Assembly (NCBI RefSeq): GCF_023631325.1
Contig: NZ_JALQDG010000026.1
Coordinates: 1-64,000, forward strand
Source of the DNA: Caballeronia sp. INDeC2
Lineage (GTDB): Bacteria > Pseudomonadota > Gammaproteobacteria > Burkholderiales > Burkholderiaceae
DNA: 64,000 bases
Direction of reading: 5' to 3'
In this document: positions 27,884-37,049 of the stretch, one piece after another
Layout: each line of letters opens with the position of its first letter
Position numbering within the stretch: the first letter of the stretch is position 1
Position numbers and translations under genes: made by a program
The notes under the pieces: model-generated
Seen by the model: only the letters and a program-made list of their open reading frames with translations
The model's database searches: none
What the model was told of the DNA's origin: nothing

Positions 27884-29059
27884 TCATTCGATCAGCACGT
27901 TGTGAGCGCTCGTGTCGCGCATGGCGCTCTCGTGAAGCAACACGTGTTGCGCCTGCTCGTCGAATGCTTCGCGCGAAAAGCGACGCCTGAATTCCCGCGC
28001 CAGCGCGGCGAGCGGGAGATCGCGCGCAGCAAAGATGCGCTGGACGAATGCATCGTGGTCATGCGCTTCGAAAAGCAGCGCATCGGGCAGATATGAATCG
28101 AGTCCCGACACGCGCGACACGATGATCGGCCGCTGCGCGAGCACCGCTTCGATCATCACGAGCGGCACGCCTTCATAAGCGGACGGCAACACGAGCGCAT
28201 CGCTTGCGACGATCCACGGCAGCACGTCGTTCTGCGGCCCGACCATGCGCACGCGCGCGGACAGCACGGGACTCGCGTCGATCATGTCTTGCAGGCGCGC
28301 CGCATCCGGTCCTTCGCCGACGATCAGCACGAGCGTACGTGCGAATGCATCGGCGTGACGCTCGATGGCCTGTATCAGGAAGTCCTGACGCTTCTGCTGA
28401 AAGTTGATCCGCCCGACATGCGCGACGATCGTCGTGCCGTCGTCGGGAAGGCCCAACGTGGCGCGCGCGGCTTCTTTCGTGAGCGATGAGCGGCTGAAAC
28501 GATCCTCGACATAATTTTCGAGGATCATCGCGCGCGCATTGGGCGCGAGAGCCTTCAGCTTGCCGCGCAAATGATCGTTCAAGGTGACGTATTCATGCGG
28601 CGTGCGATAAAGCGCCCGCTTGACGAACCATTTGATCTTGCCGGGACCGCCCGCGTTCGCGGGCGCTTCATCGACGAGCGGCAGATAGCTGACCGCCGTG
28701 GTGCGCGCCCGACGCGCGGCGAAGAGTCCGGCAAGTCCGGAAGCAATCGTTCCCTGCGCGATGACGAGCTTGTTCAGCCGCAGCGCGCGCAATTTCGATG
28801 CGGTTGCGCGGACCGAGCGCCACAGCGCGAAGACATTGCCGCGTATAGATTCGGCCGTATGCGGAAGCCCGATCGCTTTCACTTTCGGATGCGCGTTCGC
28901 CAGATCGCTGACATAGCGATAGAGCGGCTCGTTCGCGGTCGGCACGAGGATATGCAACGTCTTGACATGAGTGCTCGCGACGAGCGCGAGCATGAACCGT
29001 TTGAGCATCTTTTCGTGACCGCCGTTGATACCAGAGTCGCAATAAATTCCCAACCTCAC
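27884..29059 (-). CDS. Glycosyltransferase, GT-B fold (GT4-like)
   Basis: 391 aa, cytosolic. The C-terminal donor-binding half is typical: VAHVGRINFQQKRQDFLIQA, LVLIVGEGPDAARLQDM, then the E-x7-E region LPSAYEGVPLVMIEAVLAQR. The N-terminal acceptor half has MRLGIYCDSGINGGHEKM with the glycine-rich loop. Adds one sugar to the lipid-linked repeat unit; donor and linkage cannot be read from the sequence. Start is GTG with AGGA 6 bases upstream. It follows another transferase gene by 28 bp. Confidence 0.88.
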   Translation of the reverse strand: MRLGIYCDSGINGGHEKMLKRFMLALVASTHVKTLHILVPTANEPLYRYVSDLANAHPKVKAIGLPHTAESIRGNVFALWRSVRATASKLRALRLNKLVIAQGTIASGLAGLFAARRARTTAVSYLPLVDEAPANAGGPGKIKWFVKRALYRTPHEYVTLNDHLRGKLKALAPNARAMILENYVEDRFSRSSLTKEAARATLGLPDDGTTIVAHVGRINFQQKRQDFLIQAIERHADAFARTLVLIVGEGPDAARLQDMIDASPVLSARVRMVGPQNDVLPWIVASDALVLPSAYEGVPLVMIEAVLAQRPIIVSRVSGLDSYLPDALLFEAHDHDAFVQRIFAARDLPLAALAREFRRRFSREAFDEQAQHVLLHESAMRDTSAHNVLIE

Positions 29060-29087
29060 CAGCTATCCTCCTTGTTGCCGTTCGCTA

Positions 29088-30167
29088 TCACGGCTTGTCG
29101 ATGAACTGCATGAGCAGACGGGCGCTTTCCGTCCAGCGGAAGCGCTCGGCATGCGCGAGGCCGCGGCGTTTCAGGTCTTCGCTCAATTCCGGCGAAGCGA
29201 GCAATTCGCGCAGCTTGTTCGAAATATCGTCGACGGAATACGGATCGCAATAGATCGATGCGTCGCCGCACGTCTCCGGCAAAGCGGCTGCGCGTCCGAC
29301 GAGCGTGGGGCAGCCGTTGCGCATCGCTTCCAGCGGCGGAATGCCGAAGCCTTCGTAAATCGAAGGATAGAGAAAGCATGCGGCGCGCTGATAGAGCGCT
29401 CTCAGCTTTTCATCGCTGACATAACCCGCCTGCTTGATGTTCGGCGCGCTCGACAGATCGTGCGCCTTGCCGAAGATCGCGGCATTCTTCATACCCACGA
29501 TCACGAGATCGATCGACGGATCGTTCAGACGCATGAATGCTTCGACGAGACGCTTGAAGTTCTTCGTCGGATTCATGCTGCTCACGGCGAGCACGTAGCG
29601 GCGGTTCGTGAGCTTCAGTTCATCGATGACGGATGCATCGGGCGTGATGTGGTCGAGATGATCGGCCGCGAGCGGCACCACGCCGATGCGCTCGGCGGGC
29701 ACACCGACATGATGCGCGAGCCGGTCGCGCGAGAACTTCGAATTGGTCAGCACGCAGCTCGACGTGCGCGCGAGAATCCAGAACATCACGTGATACCAGG
29801 TGCGAAATTTCCACGAGAAGTGCGCGGGCGTATCGAACACCGCGGCATCGTGCATATAGATGATCTGGTTCGAGCGAAAGATGGAGCCCGAGTTCGAAAG
29901 ATTCACGATACGCGAGCGCCCCGCGAAGAGCGGCAGCACGATCTGCTCCCAGAAGACGCCTTTGCCGAAGCCGAGCTTGACGGTCTCGACACCTTGCACG
30001 GGATCGAGTCCGCTTTGCGGCGGCACCGCGAGCGTCACATGTGAGCCCTGCGGCAACTGCACGAGCGCGGCGACGAGTTCGCGCGCGACGCGTTGCACGC
30101 CGGTGGTCTTCTGGCTCGTGAAGCGGCCGTTATAAACGAGCTTGTTGCTGGCGATGGATGTGTCCAT
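29088..30167 (-). CDS. Glycosyltransferase, GT4 family
   Basis: 359 aa from the ATG at 30167, which lies 10 bp after the upstream gene; the frame is open to 30236 but that would overlap the neighbour by 59 bp. N-terminal GVQRVARELVAALVQLPQGS is the mannosyltransferase-type acceptor domain; the C-terminal half shows YVLAVSSMNPTKNFKRLVEA, and the donor site FLYPSIYEGFGIPPLEAMRN. Related enzymes often transfer mannose or rhamnose, but the donor is not proven here. Second of three consecutive GT-B genes. Confidence 0.88.
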   Translation of the reverse strand: MDTSIASNKLVYNGRFTSQKTTGVQRVARELVAALVQLPQGSHVTLAVPPQSGLDPVQGVETVKLGFGKGVFWEQIVLPLFAGRSRIVNLSNSGSIFRSNQIIYMHDAAVFDTPAHFSWKFRTWYHVMFWILARTSSCVLTNSKFSRDRLAHHVGVPAERIGVVPLAADHLDHITPDASVIDELKLTNRRYVLAVSSMNPTKNFKRLVEAFMRLNDPSIDLVIVGMKNAAIFGKAHDLSSAPNIKQAGYVSDEKLRALYQRAACFLYPSIYEGFGIPPLEAMRNGCPTLVGRAAALPETCGDASIYCDPYSVDDISNKLRELLASPELSEDLKRRGLAHAERFRWTESARLLMQFIDKP

Positions 30168-30177
30168 ATTCAGGGCG

Positions 30178-31329
30178 TCAGAACTGTGAATCGGAGCTGG
30201 TTTCATAGGCGATTTCATCGGCGCCGAGCGGCGCACGCGCGTGCTTCACGGTGTCGAGCTCGTACATCGAAAGCCATTGACGGAAGATCGCGTCCATCGA
30301 AAAGCGCTTGCTTGCGGATGTTCTCGCTGCGGCGCCCATGCGCGCGCGAAGTAGCGAGTCGTCGCGCAACATCGCGATGTACTTCGCCATCTCGTCTTCA
30401 CTCGATGCGACGAAACCCGTCACGCCGTGCTGAACGACATCGCGATTGCCGACTACATCGGTCACGACGGCCGGAATGCCCGCGACCTGCGCCTCGATGA
30501 GCGCGATCGGCATGCCTTCCCATCGGGATGTCTGCACATAGATATCGAGCTTGGACGTGAGTTCGAGCGCACGATCGCGCCCGACCCAGCCGCTGCACGA
30601 CACGGCGCCCTTCGGCGTGCCCGCGGGCAGCTCTTCTTCATTGCCGCCGATCCACAGGAAGCGCACGGACGAATCGTGCAACTCCGTCGCAAGCTTCACG
30701 AACGCTTCATGATTCTTTTGAAACATCGCGCGCCCGCTCATGCCGATAACGATTTCGTTCGCGCTCTTGTCGATACGCGGCGGAATCTCCGGCACGTTCA
30801 CGCCGTTCTCGATCACGCGCGCGCGGCGTGTACGCATCTTCGTCTCGATCTCCGCGAGCTCGCTGTTCGAACATGCGACGATAGTGCCGCCCAGACGCGC
30901 CGCGATGCGCTCGAAGCTCAGATAAGCGAACTGCTTCGCGGGCGACACGTCGCGGCGCAGGAACGCGAGTCCATGCGGCGAATAGAACACGCGTGCACGC
31001 GGCGCGGCGATGCGGGCGGCGGCGCGTCCGAGAACGCCCGCCTTCGACGAATGCAGATGGATCACCGACGGATCGCATTCCTTCAGCTTGCGCACGAGGT
31101 TCCACAAACTGCCCACGTCTTTTTTCATGCTCACTTCGCGGAACATGCTGACGTAGGTGAGCTTTACCGCAGGATGGAAGAGCTTCGCGAAGTTATTCGG
31201 TGTTTCCTGCCGGATGGAATGAAGGATCGTTACGCCGACGCCGGCCGCCGCCGCGCGGTTCGCAAGCTGGGTCAGCATGGATAGCACACCGCCGCCGAAG
31301 GCCTCGGTGATATGGACGATCTCTTTCAT
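30178..31329 (-). CDS. Glycosyltransferase, GT4 family
   Basis: 383 aa from the ATG at 31329 (MKEIVHITEAFGGGVLSML); the frame is open 14 codons further up but the family begins here. The glycine-rich acceptor loop FGGGVLSMLTQLANR, HLHSSKAGVLGRAAARI (as in WcaI/EpsF-like enzymes), and the donor site VQTSRWEGMPIALIEAQVAG are plain. First of the three transferase genes to be transcribed after the long gap below wzx. Confidence 0.88.
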   Translation of the reverse strand: MKEIVHITEAFGGGVLSMLTQLANRAAAAGVGVTILHSIRQETPNNFAKLFHPAVKLTYVSMFREVSMKKDVGSLWNLVRKLKECDPSVIHLHSSKAGVLGRAAARIAAPRARVFYSPHGLAFLRRDVSPAKQFAYLSFERIAARLGGTIVACSNSELAEIETKMRTRRARVIENGVNVPEIPPRIDKSANEIVIGMSGRAMFQKNHEAFVKLATELHDSSVRFLWIGGNEEELPAGTPKGAVSCSGWVGRDRALELTSKLDIYVQTSRWEGMPIALIEAQVAGIPAVVTDVVGNRDVVQHGVTGFVASSEDEMAKYIAMLRDDSLLRARMGAAARTSASKRFSMDAIFRQWLSMYELDTVKHARAPLGADEIAYETSSDSQF

Positions 31330-31884
31330 ATTCGACTCTTCGATTGGCGTCTCGCCGAACACCCGCGGCAATACGCAATGAGAAGGAATGGCCTAATCGT
31401 TATGGAAAAATGACGCGACACACTCGCTCGGGGCGAACGCATCCAAGGCGGACGTTCAAGCCGCCTTAGGAACATGGAAGGCCGGGATTTGCGTGTCGAC
31501 GTACTAATCGCGAGTTGTCATACGCACGCGAAAAATACACACGAGATCCGGCATAGCATTACGCGTTCCTTGCGCACGGATGCGCGGAACCCCCATCAAG
31601 CCTGAATTCAAGCCTGGATTTACCTGCCGCAAAATCCCGGACCAGTCAATTTGGCCGGATGGGCGCCCCGATGTCGGTCTTTGAAGATTGTTTTGCGTCT
31701 CGCCGATGAAATCGCACTCAGGCCAGTGATACAGCCCCGCAGCGAGCGTAAAGCCGATAGGTCAGCAAAGGTCTGAACTTCCAAAGCCGGGTCGTTGCTT
31801 GCCGGCTTGAACACTTTCCTCGGTCCGTGCTCGGGACTTGATCGACGCCAGCTTTGCTGTGCTGTCGATTAGAATTCTTGAAGC
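31330..31884. other. Non-coding gap upstream of the glycosyltransferase genes
   Basis: About 555 bp, visibly poorer in GC than the genes. A 7-bp hairpin AAGGCGG (31445-31451) / CCGCCTT (31461-31467) lies about 115 bp from the transferase start. Short minus-strand frames here have no coding-like composition. It probably holds a promoter and a long leader for the minus-strand operon. Confidence 0.4.
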
Positions 31885-32046
31885 CTATTTCGCGGCGGCG
31901 GCATTCTGCTGAGCAATCGCCGTCTCGCATATCTGTAGAAGGATTTGCAGATCCTTGAGCGGGACCGCAACCGATTGCATACGCAGGTTCTCGGCTTGAT
32001 CCGCCAATTTTTGCACGTGCTCGACTGTCGTTTCTTCCGTTTCCAT
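31885..32046 (-). CDS. Small acidic protein of unknown function (53 aa)
   Basis: METEETTVEHVQKLADQ..., then LKDLQILLQICETAIAQQ and an AAAAK end. It is mostly predicted helix, amphipathic, with Leu/Ile/Val at heptad-like spacing, so probably a short coiled coil. Codon choice looks real (GAG, CTG, GCC), unlike the flanking DNA. No signal peptide or known motif, and only a weak ribosome binding site. It lies alone between two AT-richer gaps inside the polysaccharide locus. Confidence 0.5.
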   Translation of the reverse strand: METEETTVEHVQKLADQAENLRMQSVAVPLKDLQILLQICETAIAQQNAAAAK

Positions 32047-32343
32047 TCGGCAGGCTCGCTTATTTAAACACTGTTTGGACCATTAAGATAAAGGCTCGAA
32101 CTGCATGGGTCGGTTCGTTGACTCACATACTTAAATGCAACTTTCGGAGTAGTGCGCAATCAAATGCGTCTAATGGGCGCGTGAAGTACTAAACAGTGCT
32201 TTGTGAAAGCCACTCGTTTGAAAAATGCGTTACCAAGTCGAATCACTTGTTACCGTTTATAACACGCCAATTTTGCACTGTCGTGAGCGCGAATAAGCAA
32301 TGCGCCGCTCCTGATTAACTTCATCGCATTTCCGCATAGGGTG
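32047..32343. other. AT-rich non-coding gap with AAACA-C-TGTTT palindrome
   Basis: About 297 bp of low GC between the small gene and wzx. Contains the perfect palindrome AAACACTGTTT at about 32065-32075 and a related AAACAGTGCTTT at about 32191. They could be operator half-sites for the minus-strand small gene. No gene seen. Confidence 0.4.
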
Positions 32344-33618
32344 TCAGGTGGTTCCTGAACCAGCGCCTTCGCTGATCGGACGCTTGAGCAATGACACGCC
32401 TTGCAGATGCAGCGTGAAGAACATCGCTGCGGCCGCGAGCGTCTCGACGATCAACACCGTAGCCGCCGCGCCCTGTTCGCCGAAAAGCTTCGCAAGCACG
32501 GCGAGCAAACTGAAATTCAGCACGGCGGTCGCCATCAGCACACGGCTGAACTGCGCCTTCATGCCGAGCGGAAGCATGGTCTGAACACCGAAGAGATCCG
32601 TCAGACCAACCATCAACGGAACGAAGGCCATCCAGCGCAACACCTCTACGGTAGGCAAGAACTTCGGTCCATACAAGAGTTTTACTGCAAGCGGCGCGCC
32701 GAAGAAGATGCAGACGGAGATCAACGACACGATCAAGCCCTGCACGACGAACATCTTGCGAAGGAACGCGAAGGCATCGTCCTTTGCGTGATGCATGAGA
32801 AAGCTCACGCGCGGATACGCAGCGGTCTTGAGCGGCGAGAGCATGTTCAACGCCGCGCGGATCAGCTTGTCGCCCGCGGCGAAGTAGCCGGCCGCGACAT
32901 TGCCCGAGATGAACGTAAGCAGCACGATGTTGCTCGATGCATAGATATCGACGACCGAGGTCGCCATGAACACGCTCCAGCCGTCCTTCAGGCGAACGAG
33001 AATAGTCTTGAACGACACGCGCACGAAGTCGAGCTCGCGCCGGAAATATAGATACGTGCAGATCGCAATGCCCGATAACAGCGGCACGAGTGCATTGACG
33101 CCCATCGCGATGTAGACATCGTCGTGCTCGCGCACGAAGAGATACATCGCGGGAATGCTGAGCGCACGTCCGATGAATACGAATAGGCTCAACATGCCGA
33201 GATCTTCGATGCCCTGAAAATACCACGTCGGAATCAGCATCGCACCGATCGCCATGCCATAGCCGATGATCAGCAACTCGCGATACTCTTCCAGATAAGG
33301 TATGAAGGACGTCAGCGCGATCACGACGAGCAGTCCGGCGAATGCGAGCGCGGCCTGCGTGACGATGGTTTCCCAGAAGATCTTCGAGCGCTCTTCGCGG
33401 CTGTCGCGATTGATCGAGATCTTCGGTGTGGCGGTCAGAGAGAAGCTGTAATTCGTGATCGAGATGAAGTAGGCGATAAAGGCCAGGCCGAATGAAAGGC
33501 GTCCATATCCGCCGGGACCGAGGACGCGTGCGAGCCAGGGCAGCGTCAAAAGCGGTGCAAGGTAGGTGGACACCTGCAACGTCATCAGAATCGTGAAGTT
33601 CTTTCGAAATGAAGCCAT
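32344..33618 (-). CDS. Wzx-type polysaccharide flippase
   Basis: 424 aa integral membrane protein of the MATE-like oligosaccharide flippase superfamily with about 12 hydrophobic segments. The N-terminal VSTYLAPLLTLPWLARVLGP followed by GYGRLSFGLAFIAYF is the classic Wzx/RfbX start. Flips undecaprenyl-linked repeat units to the periplasm for polymerisation by the Wzy-like protein (22071-23483). GGGGAAAA lies before the ATG. It is isolated by non-coding gaps on both sides. Confidence 0.92.
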   Translation of the reverse strand: MASFRKNFTILMTLQVSTYLAPLLTLPWLARVLGPGGYGRLSFGLAFIAYFISITNYSFSLTATPKISINRDSREERSKIFWETIVTQAALAFAGLLVVIALTSFIPYLEEYRELLIIGYGMAIGAMLIPTWYFQGIEDLGMLSLFVFIGRALSIPAMYLFVREHDDVYIAMGVNALVPLLSGIAICTYLYFRRELDFVRVSFKTILVRLKDGWSVFMATSVVDIYASSNIVLLTFISGNVAAGYFAAGDKLIRAALNMLSPLKTAAYPRVSFLMHHAKDDAFAFLRKMFVVQGLIVSLISVCIFFGAPLAVKLLYGPKFLPTVEVLRWMAFVPLMVGLTDLFGVQTMLPLGMKAQFSRVLMATAVLNFSLLAVLAKLFGEQGAAATVLIVETLAAAAMFFTLHLQGVSLLKRPISEGAGSGTT

Positions 33619-34479
33619 TGAACGGTTTTTCCCCGGCTGGAGCGCAGCGTGTTTTATGACTATGGCGCAAGGCTATGAACCTTGCAGGCTCGACCGTTTC
33701 GGGTGGCCTTTGCATGACAGCGCTTCGAACGAATAGTTTCGTCTGTGCGACTTGTCGTCAATGCGACGCGGGGCCAAAGAGGTTTGCGCGCCCGCGCCTT
33801 GGCCTGGCATCGGGGCACTTGAAATTGCACGGAATGCGTCGTTTCCGGACGGTCGATAGCTTCCGGAGAAGGCGCGAAGCGTATGAAAGAAGCTATTTAA
33901 CAAGAGAAAAGTGCTTTCATCAGTGGGCTTGCACACGCAAGATTCCTTCCAGCGTGCGATCGTTCGATTGAAATTTGCACGAACTGCTGGTAGGGCTCGT
34001 GCGTGGGCATGGACAGTAGATGGACGCTCGACGAGATCATGTGCCGGGCAAAGCGTTACCCCATATAGAAGAGCGTTATTCTTTGCGGAACGCATGACAA
34101 AATCACTGTCAACAGAAAAATAAAATCGACTTCACGCTTTGCTTGACATTGGTTAGCTTGTCACAGCATAGCGCGATAAAAAAAGCAGCGACGCTGATAT
34201 CGAAGCCTCAGAAATCGAATTAATAGCAATGCGATATTTCCGCTAGCAATGCATGCGCGAGCGATGAGACGGTACGCGACCGTGCACGCGAATTGCTATC
34301 AGCGGCGCCGAGCAAAGCGCATCGCACCCCTGCCGCATGCGCCGTAGGCGCTCACATATAATGATCTGCAGGGCTCCATCCGCCGGCCTATGCTTGATGC
34401 CGGACGAGCAGTGCAGCAGCAGCGCATGATGCTTTCGCGACATCAACCGCAACACCGATACACGCAAGGATCCATAACC
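33619..34479. other. Long AT-richer non-coding region between divergent wzx and histidine kinase genes
   Basis: About 860 bp. Open frames here (about 33675-33971 + and 33673-34095 -) lack coding character. TTGACA at 34143 forms part of TGACA-N10-TGTCA (34144-34163), a possible operator or -35 element pointing to the kinase gene, with a poor -10 match downstream. Must contain promoters for both divergent genes. Confidence 0.4.
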
Positions 34480-35601
34480 GTGACAACGTCTTTTTCCAGT
34501 ACGGTCGAGCCCGAAGGCGACAAGACTTTCGATGCGGCCGTCGCAGGAAACGACGGCGTGCTGGTGCTCGACGCCGCCCAGCGATGCCTCTCTGCCGACG
34601 CCGTCTTCACTCATCTCTTCGATCTCGATCCTGCCACGCTGAGCGGCCGCCTGCTCGCCGACACGCCCTTGCCCGGTCCGCTCACCGCCGCGCTCACCGC
34701 AGCCGCCGATGCCGCGCTTGCGGGCAACGGCACGCGCCGCGCGCACGTGACGTTCGGCGAGGACGACGCGCCACGCGCCTTTTCGATCATCGCGCTGCCG
34801 GGTGCGGATTGCGTGACGCTGATCGTGTCGTCGGCGAATGCGTCGAATGAAGAAGATGGCGTCGCAGATCGCGTCGCGCATTTGCGTGCCGAGGCCGCGC
34901 TCTTCATGCGCGATCATGTGCTGTCGGTGGTGTCGCACGATCTGCGCGGGCCGCTCAACGCGATCCATAGCTGGGGGTACGTGCTCGAACGAAAGGTCGA
35001 CGCCAACGATCCCGCCGCGCAGCGCGCGCTCGCCGGCATTCGCTCGGGCGTCGAGCAACAGGTGAAGCTGATCGAACAATCGGTCGATACGACGCGCGCC
35101 GAAACCAAGGCATTGCAAGTCGCGCTCGCGCCCGTCGCGCTGCGTCCGTTGCTCGAGAAGAGCGCGGCGCTCGCGCGTGCCAGCGTGGCGCGCGCCCGCG
35201 GCGTGACGATCGAAATAGATTCGCCGCTTGCCGAAGAGCAGCTCGAAGGCGATGCCGAACGTCTGTTGCAGACGCTCTGGCTCATGCTTGCATTCGCGGC
35301 CGAAGCGAGTCCGTCCGGCGCGACCGTGCGCGCGTCTAGCAATATCGAAGGCAGCATGTGGCGCACGGACGTGCGCTTCAACGCGTCGGCGCAGGCGCTC
35401 GGCGATCCGGCGTCGCCGCATGTGCTCGAAGCGTTCGCACGCCGGCAGGCGCTGGAGCCGCGCGAGGGCGGGCGCATCGCGTGGGGACTCGCGCTGTGCA
35501 AACGCGTGTCGGAGGCGCATGGCGGCGCATTCGAACATAGCGATATCGCGGACAACGCCGAGGTCACGTTATCGGTGCGCGTGCCCGTCGCAGGGATGTA
35601 A
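34480..35601 (+). CDS. Orphan sensor histidine kinase with eroded ATPase domain
   Basis: 373 aa from GTG at 34480, chosen for AAGGA at 34466-34470; in-frame ATGs at 34390 and 34426 lack a binding site. The N-terminal 110 residues look PAS-like (VLDAAQRCLSADAVFTHLF). The dimerisation/phosphoacceptor helix is intact: VVSHDLRGPLNAIHSWGYV with His153. The ATP-binding domain is odd: the N-box asparagine is not found (LWLMLAFAAEASPSGAT), the DxGxG G1 loop is absent, and only a GLAL-like G2 box (IAWGLALCKRVSEAHGG) remains. No membrane span and no response regulator next to it. It may be a phosphatase or phosphoreceiver partner, not an active kinase. Confidence 0.78.
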   Translation: MTTSFSSTVEPEGDKTFDAAVAGNDGVLVLDAAQRCLSADAVFTHLFDLDPATLSGRLLADTPLPGPLTAALTAAADAALAGNGTRRAHVTFGEDDAPRAFSIIALPGADCVTLIVSSANASNEEDGVADRVAHLRAEAALFMRDHVLSVVSHDLRGPLNAIHSWGYVLERKVDANDPAAQRALAGIRSGVEQQVKLIEQSVDTTRAETKALQVALAPVALRPLLEKSAALARASVARARGVTIEIDSPLAEEQLEGDAERLLQTLWLMLAFAAEASPSGATVRASSNIEGSMWRTDVRFNASAQALGDPASPHVLEAFARRQALEPREGGRIAWGLALCKRVSEAHGGAFEHSDIADNAEVTLSVRVPVAGM

Positions 35602-35662
35602 ATTGACTTTCGATCAGCTGTCGCCCATATACTGACGCTTTCCACTTTCGAAGAGAGTTGCT

Positions 35663-37027
35663 TTGGCTCAGGTTGTCGCGCTGATCGGCGCAATGTTGCT
35701 CGTCGCGCTGAATGGTTTCTTCGTCGCGGCGGAGTTCGGGCTCGTCAAGTTGCGGCCCACGCGCGTCAAGGCGATTGCGCGCACGAACGGCCTTCCCGGC
35801 CGTCTGCTCGCGAAGGTGCACGGGCAACTCGACGCGTATCTGTCCGCCTGTCAGCTCGGTATCACGCTGGCATCGCTCGGACTCGGCTGGGTCGGCGAGC
35901 CCGCGTTCGCGACGCTTCTGCATCCGATCTTCGCGCTGATCGGCGTGGAATCGGAAAAGCTCATCGAGACGATCTCGCTCTTCTTCGCGTTCTCGGTCAT
36001 TTCGTTCTTGCATATCGTCGTCGGCGAGCTTGCGCCGAAGTCGTGGGCCATTCGCCGCGCGGAACAGGTGGGCCTGTGGCTTGCCACGCCGCTTTACGGT
36101 TTCTACTGGCTGATGTACCCGTTCATATGGGTGCTGAATACGAGCGCGAACTTCGTGCTGCGGCTCTTCGGCATGTCGGGCGAGCATGGTCACGACGCCC
36201 ATTACTCCACCGACGAACTCAAGCTGATCCTGCGCGGACGGCGTCATGGCGGCGCGTCTTCGTATAACGAGGACGAGTGGAACACCATCGCGCATTCGCT
36301 CGATTTCAGCCGCATGACGGTCTCGGATCTGATGCGTCCGGCGCACGAACTCGTCGGGCTGCGCAACGATTTGCCGATGCGCGATAACCTCGCCGTGATC
36401 TCGCGGCATCGGTTTTCGCGCTATCCGCTTTTCGCCGATGCCTCGGGCGAGCGCGTGATCGGCATGATCCATCTGAAGGATCTATTGCTTGCGGGCGATG
36501 GCGGTTCGCGTGGCTTCAACTTCAGTCTTTCGAAGGATGCGGCCGGGAAGATCGACAAGCTTTCGCGGCACGTGCGGCCGGTGCAATACGTCGCGCCGGA
36601 TTTGTCGGCGCTCGAACTGTTCCGACGCTTTCGCAAGGGCGCGCCGCATCTTGCGATCGTTGGGCGTAAGGGGGCGAAGCCCATCGGCTTCATCACGCTC
36701 GATAATCTGCTTGGCGCGCTCGTCGGGCAGATTCACGATGAGTTTCGGCAAGGCGATGCGGACTGGTCGAGAATGGACGATGGGACGTTGATGGGGAAGG
36801 GGAGCTTGCCGGTGGTTTCTCTCGAGCGGGCGCTCGGCATCGATATTGACGAAGGGCGGGCGGAGTCGGTGGGCGGGCTTGTGATCAATGCGCTCGGGGA
36901 TTTGCCTTCTGAAGGGCAAAGGGTTTCTTTCGACCGGTTCGATATCGTCGTCAAGAAGATGAAGGGACCGAGGATTGTTTTGGTGAGGGTCTATCCAAGG
37001 GAAGAGGCGCTCGAGGAAGCGGAATAG
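35663..37027 (+). CDS. CNNM/CorC-HlyC family membrane protein with CBS pair
   Basis: 454 aa. N-terminal DUF21/CNNM membrane domain (about 1-180: VVALIGAMLLVALNGFFVAA; LGITLASLGLGWVGEPAF; FFAFSVISFLHIVVGELAPK), two CBS domains (about 210-335: VSDLMRPAHELVGL; FRKGAPHLAIVGRKG), and a C-terminal CorC/HlyC transporter-associated domain (about 365-445). Proteins of this type are linked to Mg2+/Co2+ efflux or homeostasis; older labels call them hemolysins. Start is TTG with AAGAGAG 5 bases upstream; the next ATG would cut into the first span. Repeat copy B begins 23 bp after its stop. Confidence 0.9.
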   Translation: MAQVVALIGAMLLVALNGFFVAAEFGLVKLRPTRVKAIARTNGLPGRLLAKVHGQLDAYLSACQLGITLASLGLGWVGEPAFATLLHPIFALIGVESEKLIETISLFFAFSVISFLHIVVGELAPKSWAIRRAEQVGLWLATPLYGFYWLMYPFIWVLNTSANFVLRLFGMSGEHGHDAHYSTDELKLILRGRRHGGASSYNEDEWNTIAHSLDFSRMTVSDLMRPAHELVGLRNDLPMRDNLAVISRHRFSRYPLFADASGERVIGMIHLKDLLLAGDGGSRGFNFSLSKDAAGKIDKLSRHVRPVQYVAPDLSALELFRRFRKGAPHLAIVGRKGAKPIGFITLDNLLGALVGQIHDEFRQGDADWSRMDDGTLMGKGSLPVVSLERALGIDIDEGRAESVGGLVINALGDLPSEGQRVSFDRFDIVVKKMKGPRIVLVRVYPREEALEEAE

Positions 37028-37049
37028 CTTTTTTGCTTGCGCTCGAATC

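Noticed and set aside
31620..31930. Two overlapping short minus-strand frames upstream of the glycosyltransferases
   Set aside because: Cys/Arg-rich with irregular codon use; probably chance frames in AT-richer DNA.
33673..34095. Open frames on both strands in the gap after wzx
   Set aside because: No ribosome binding site, no motif, and mixed composition; treated as non-coding.
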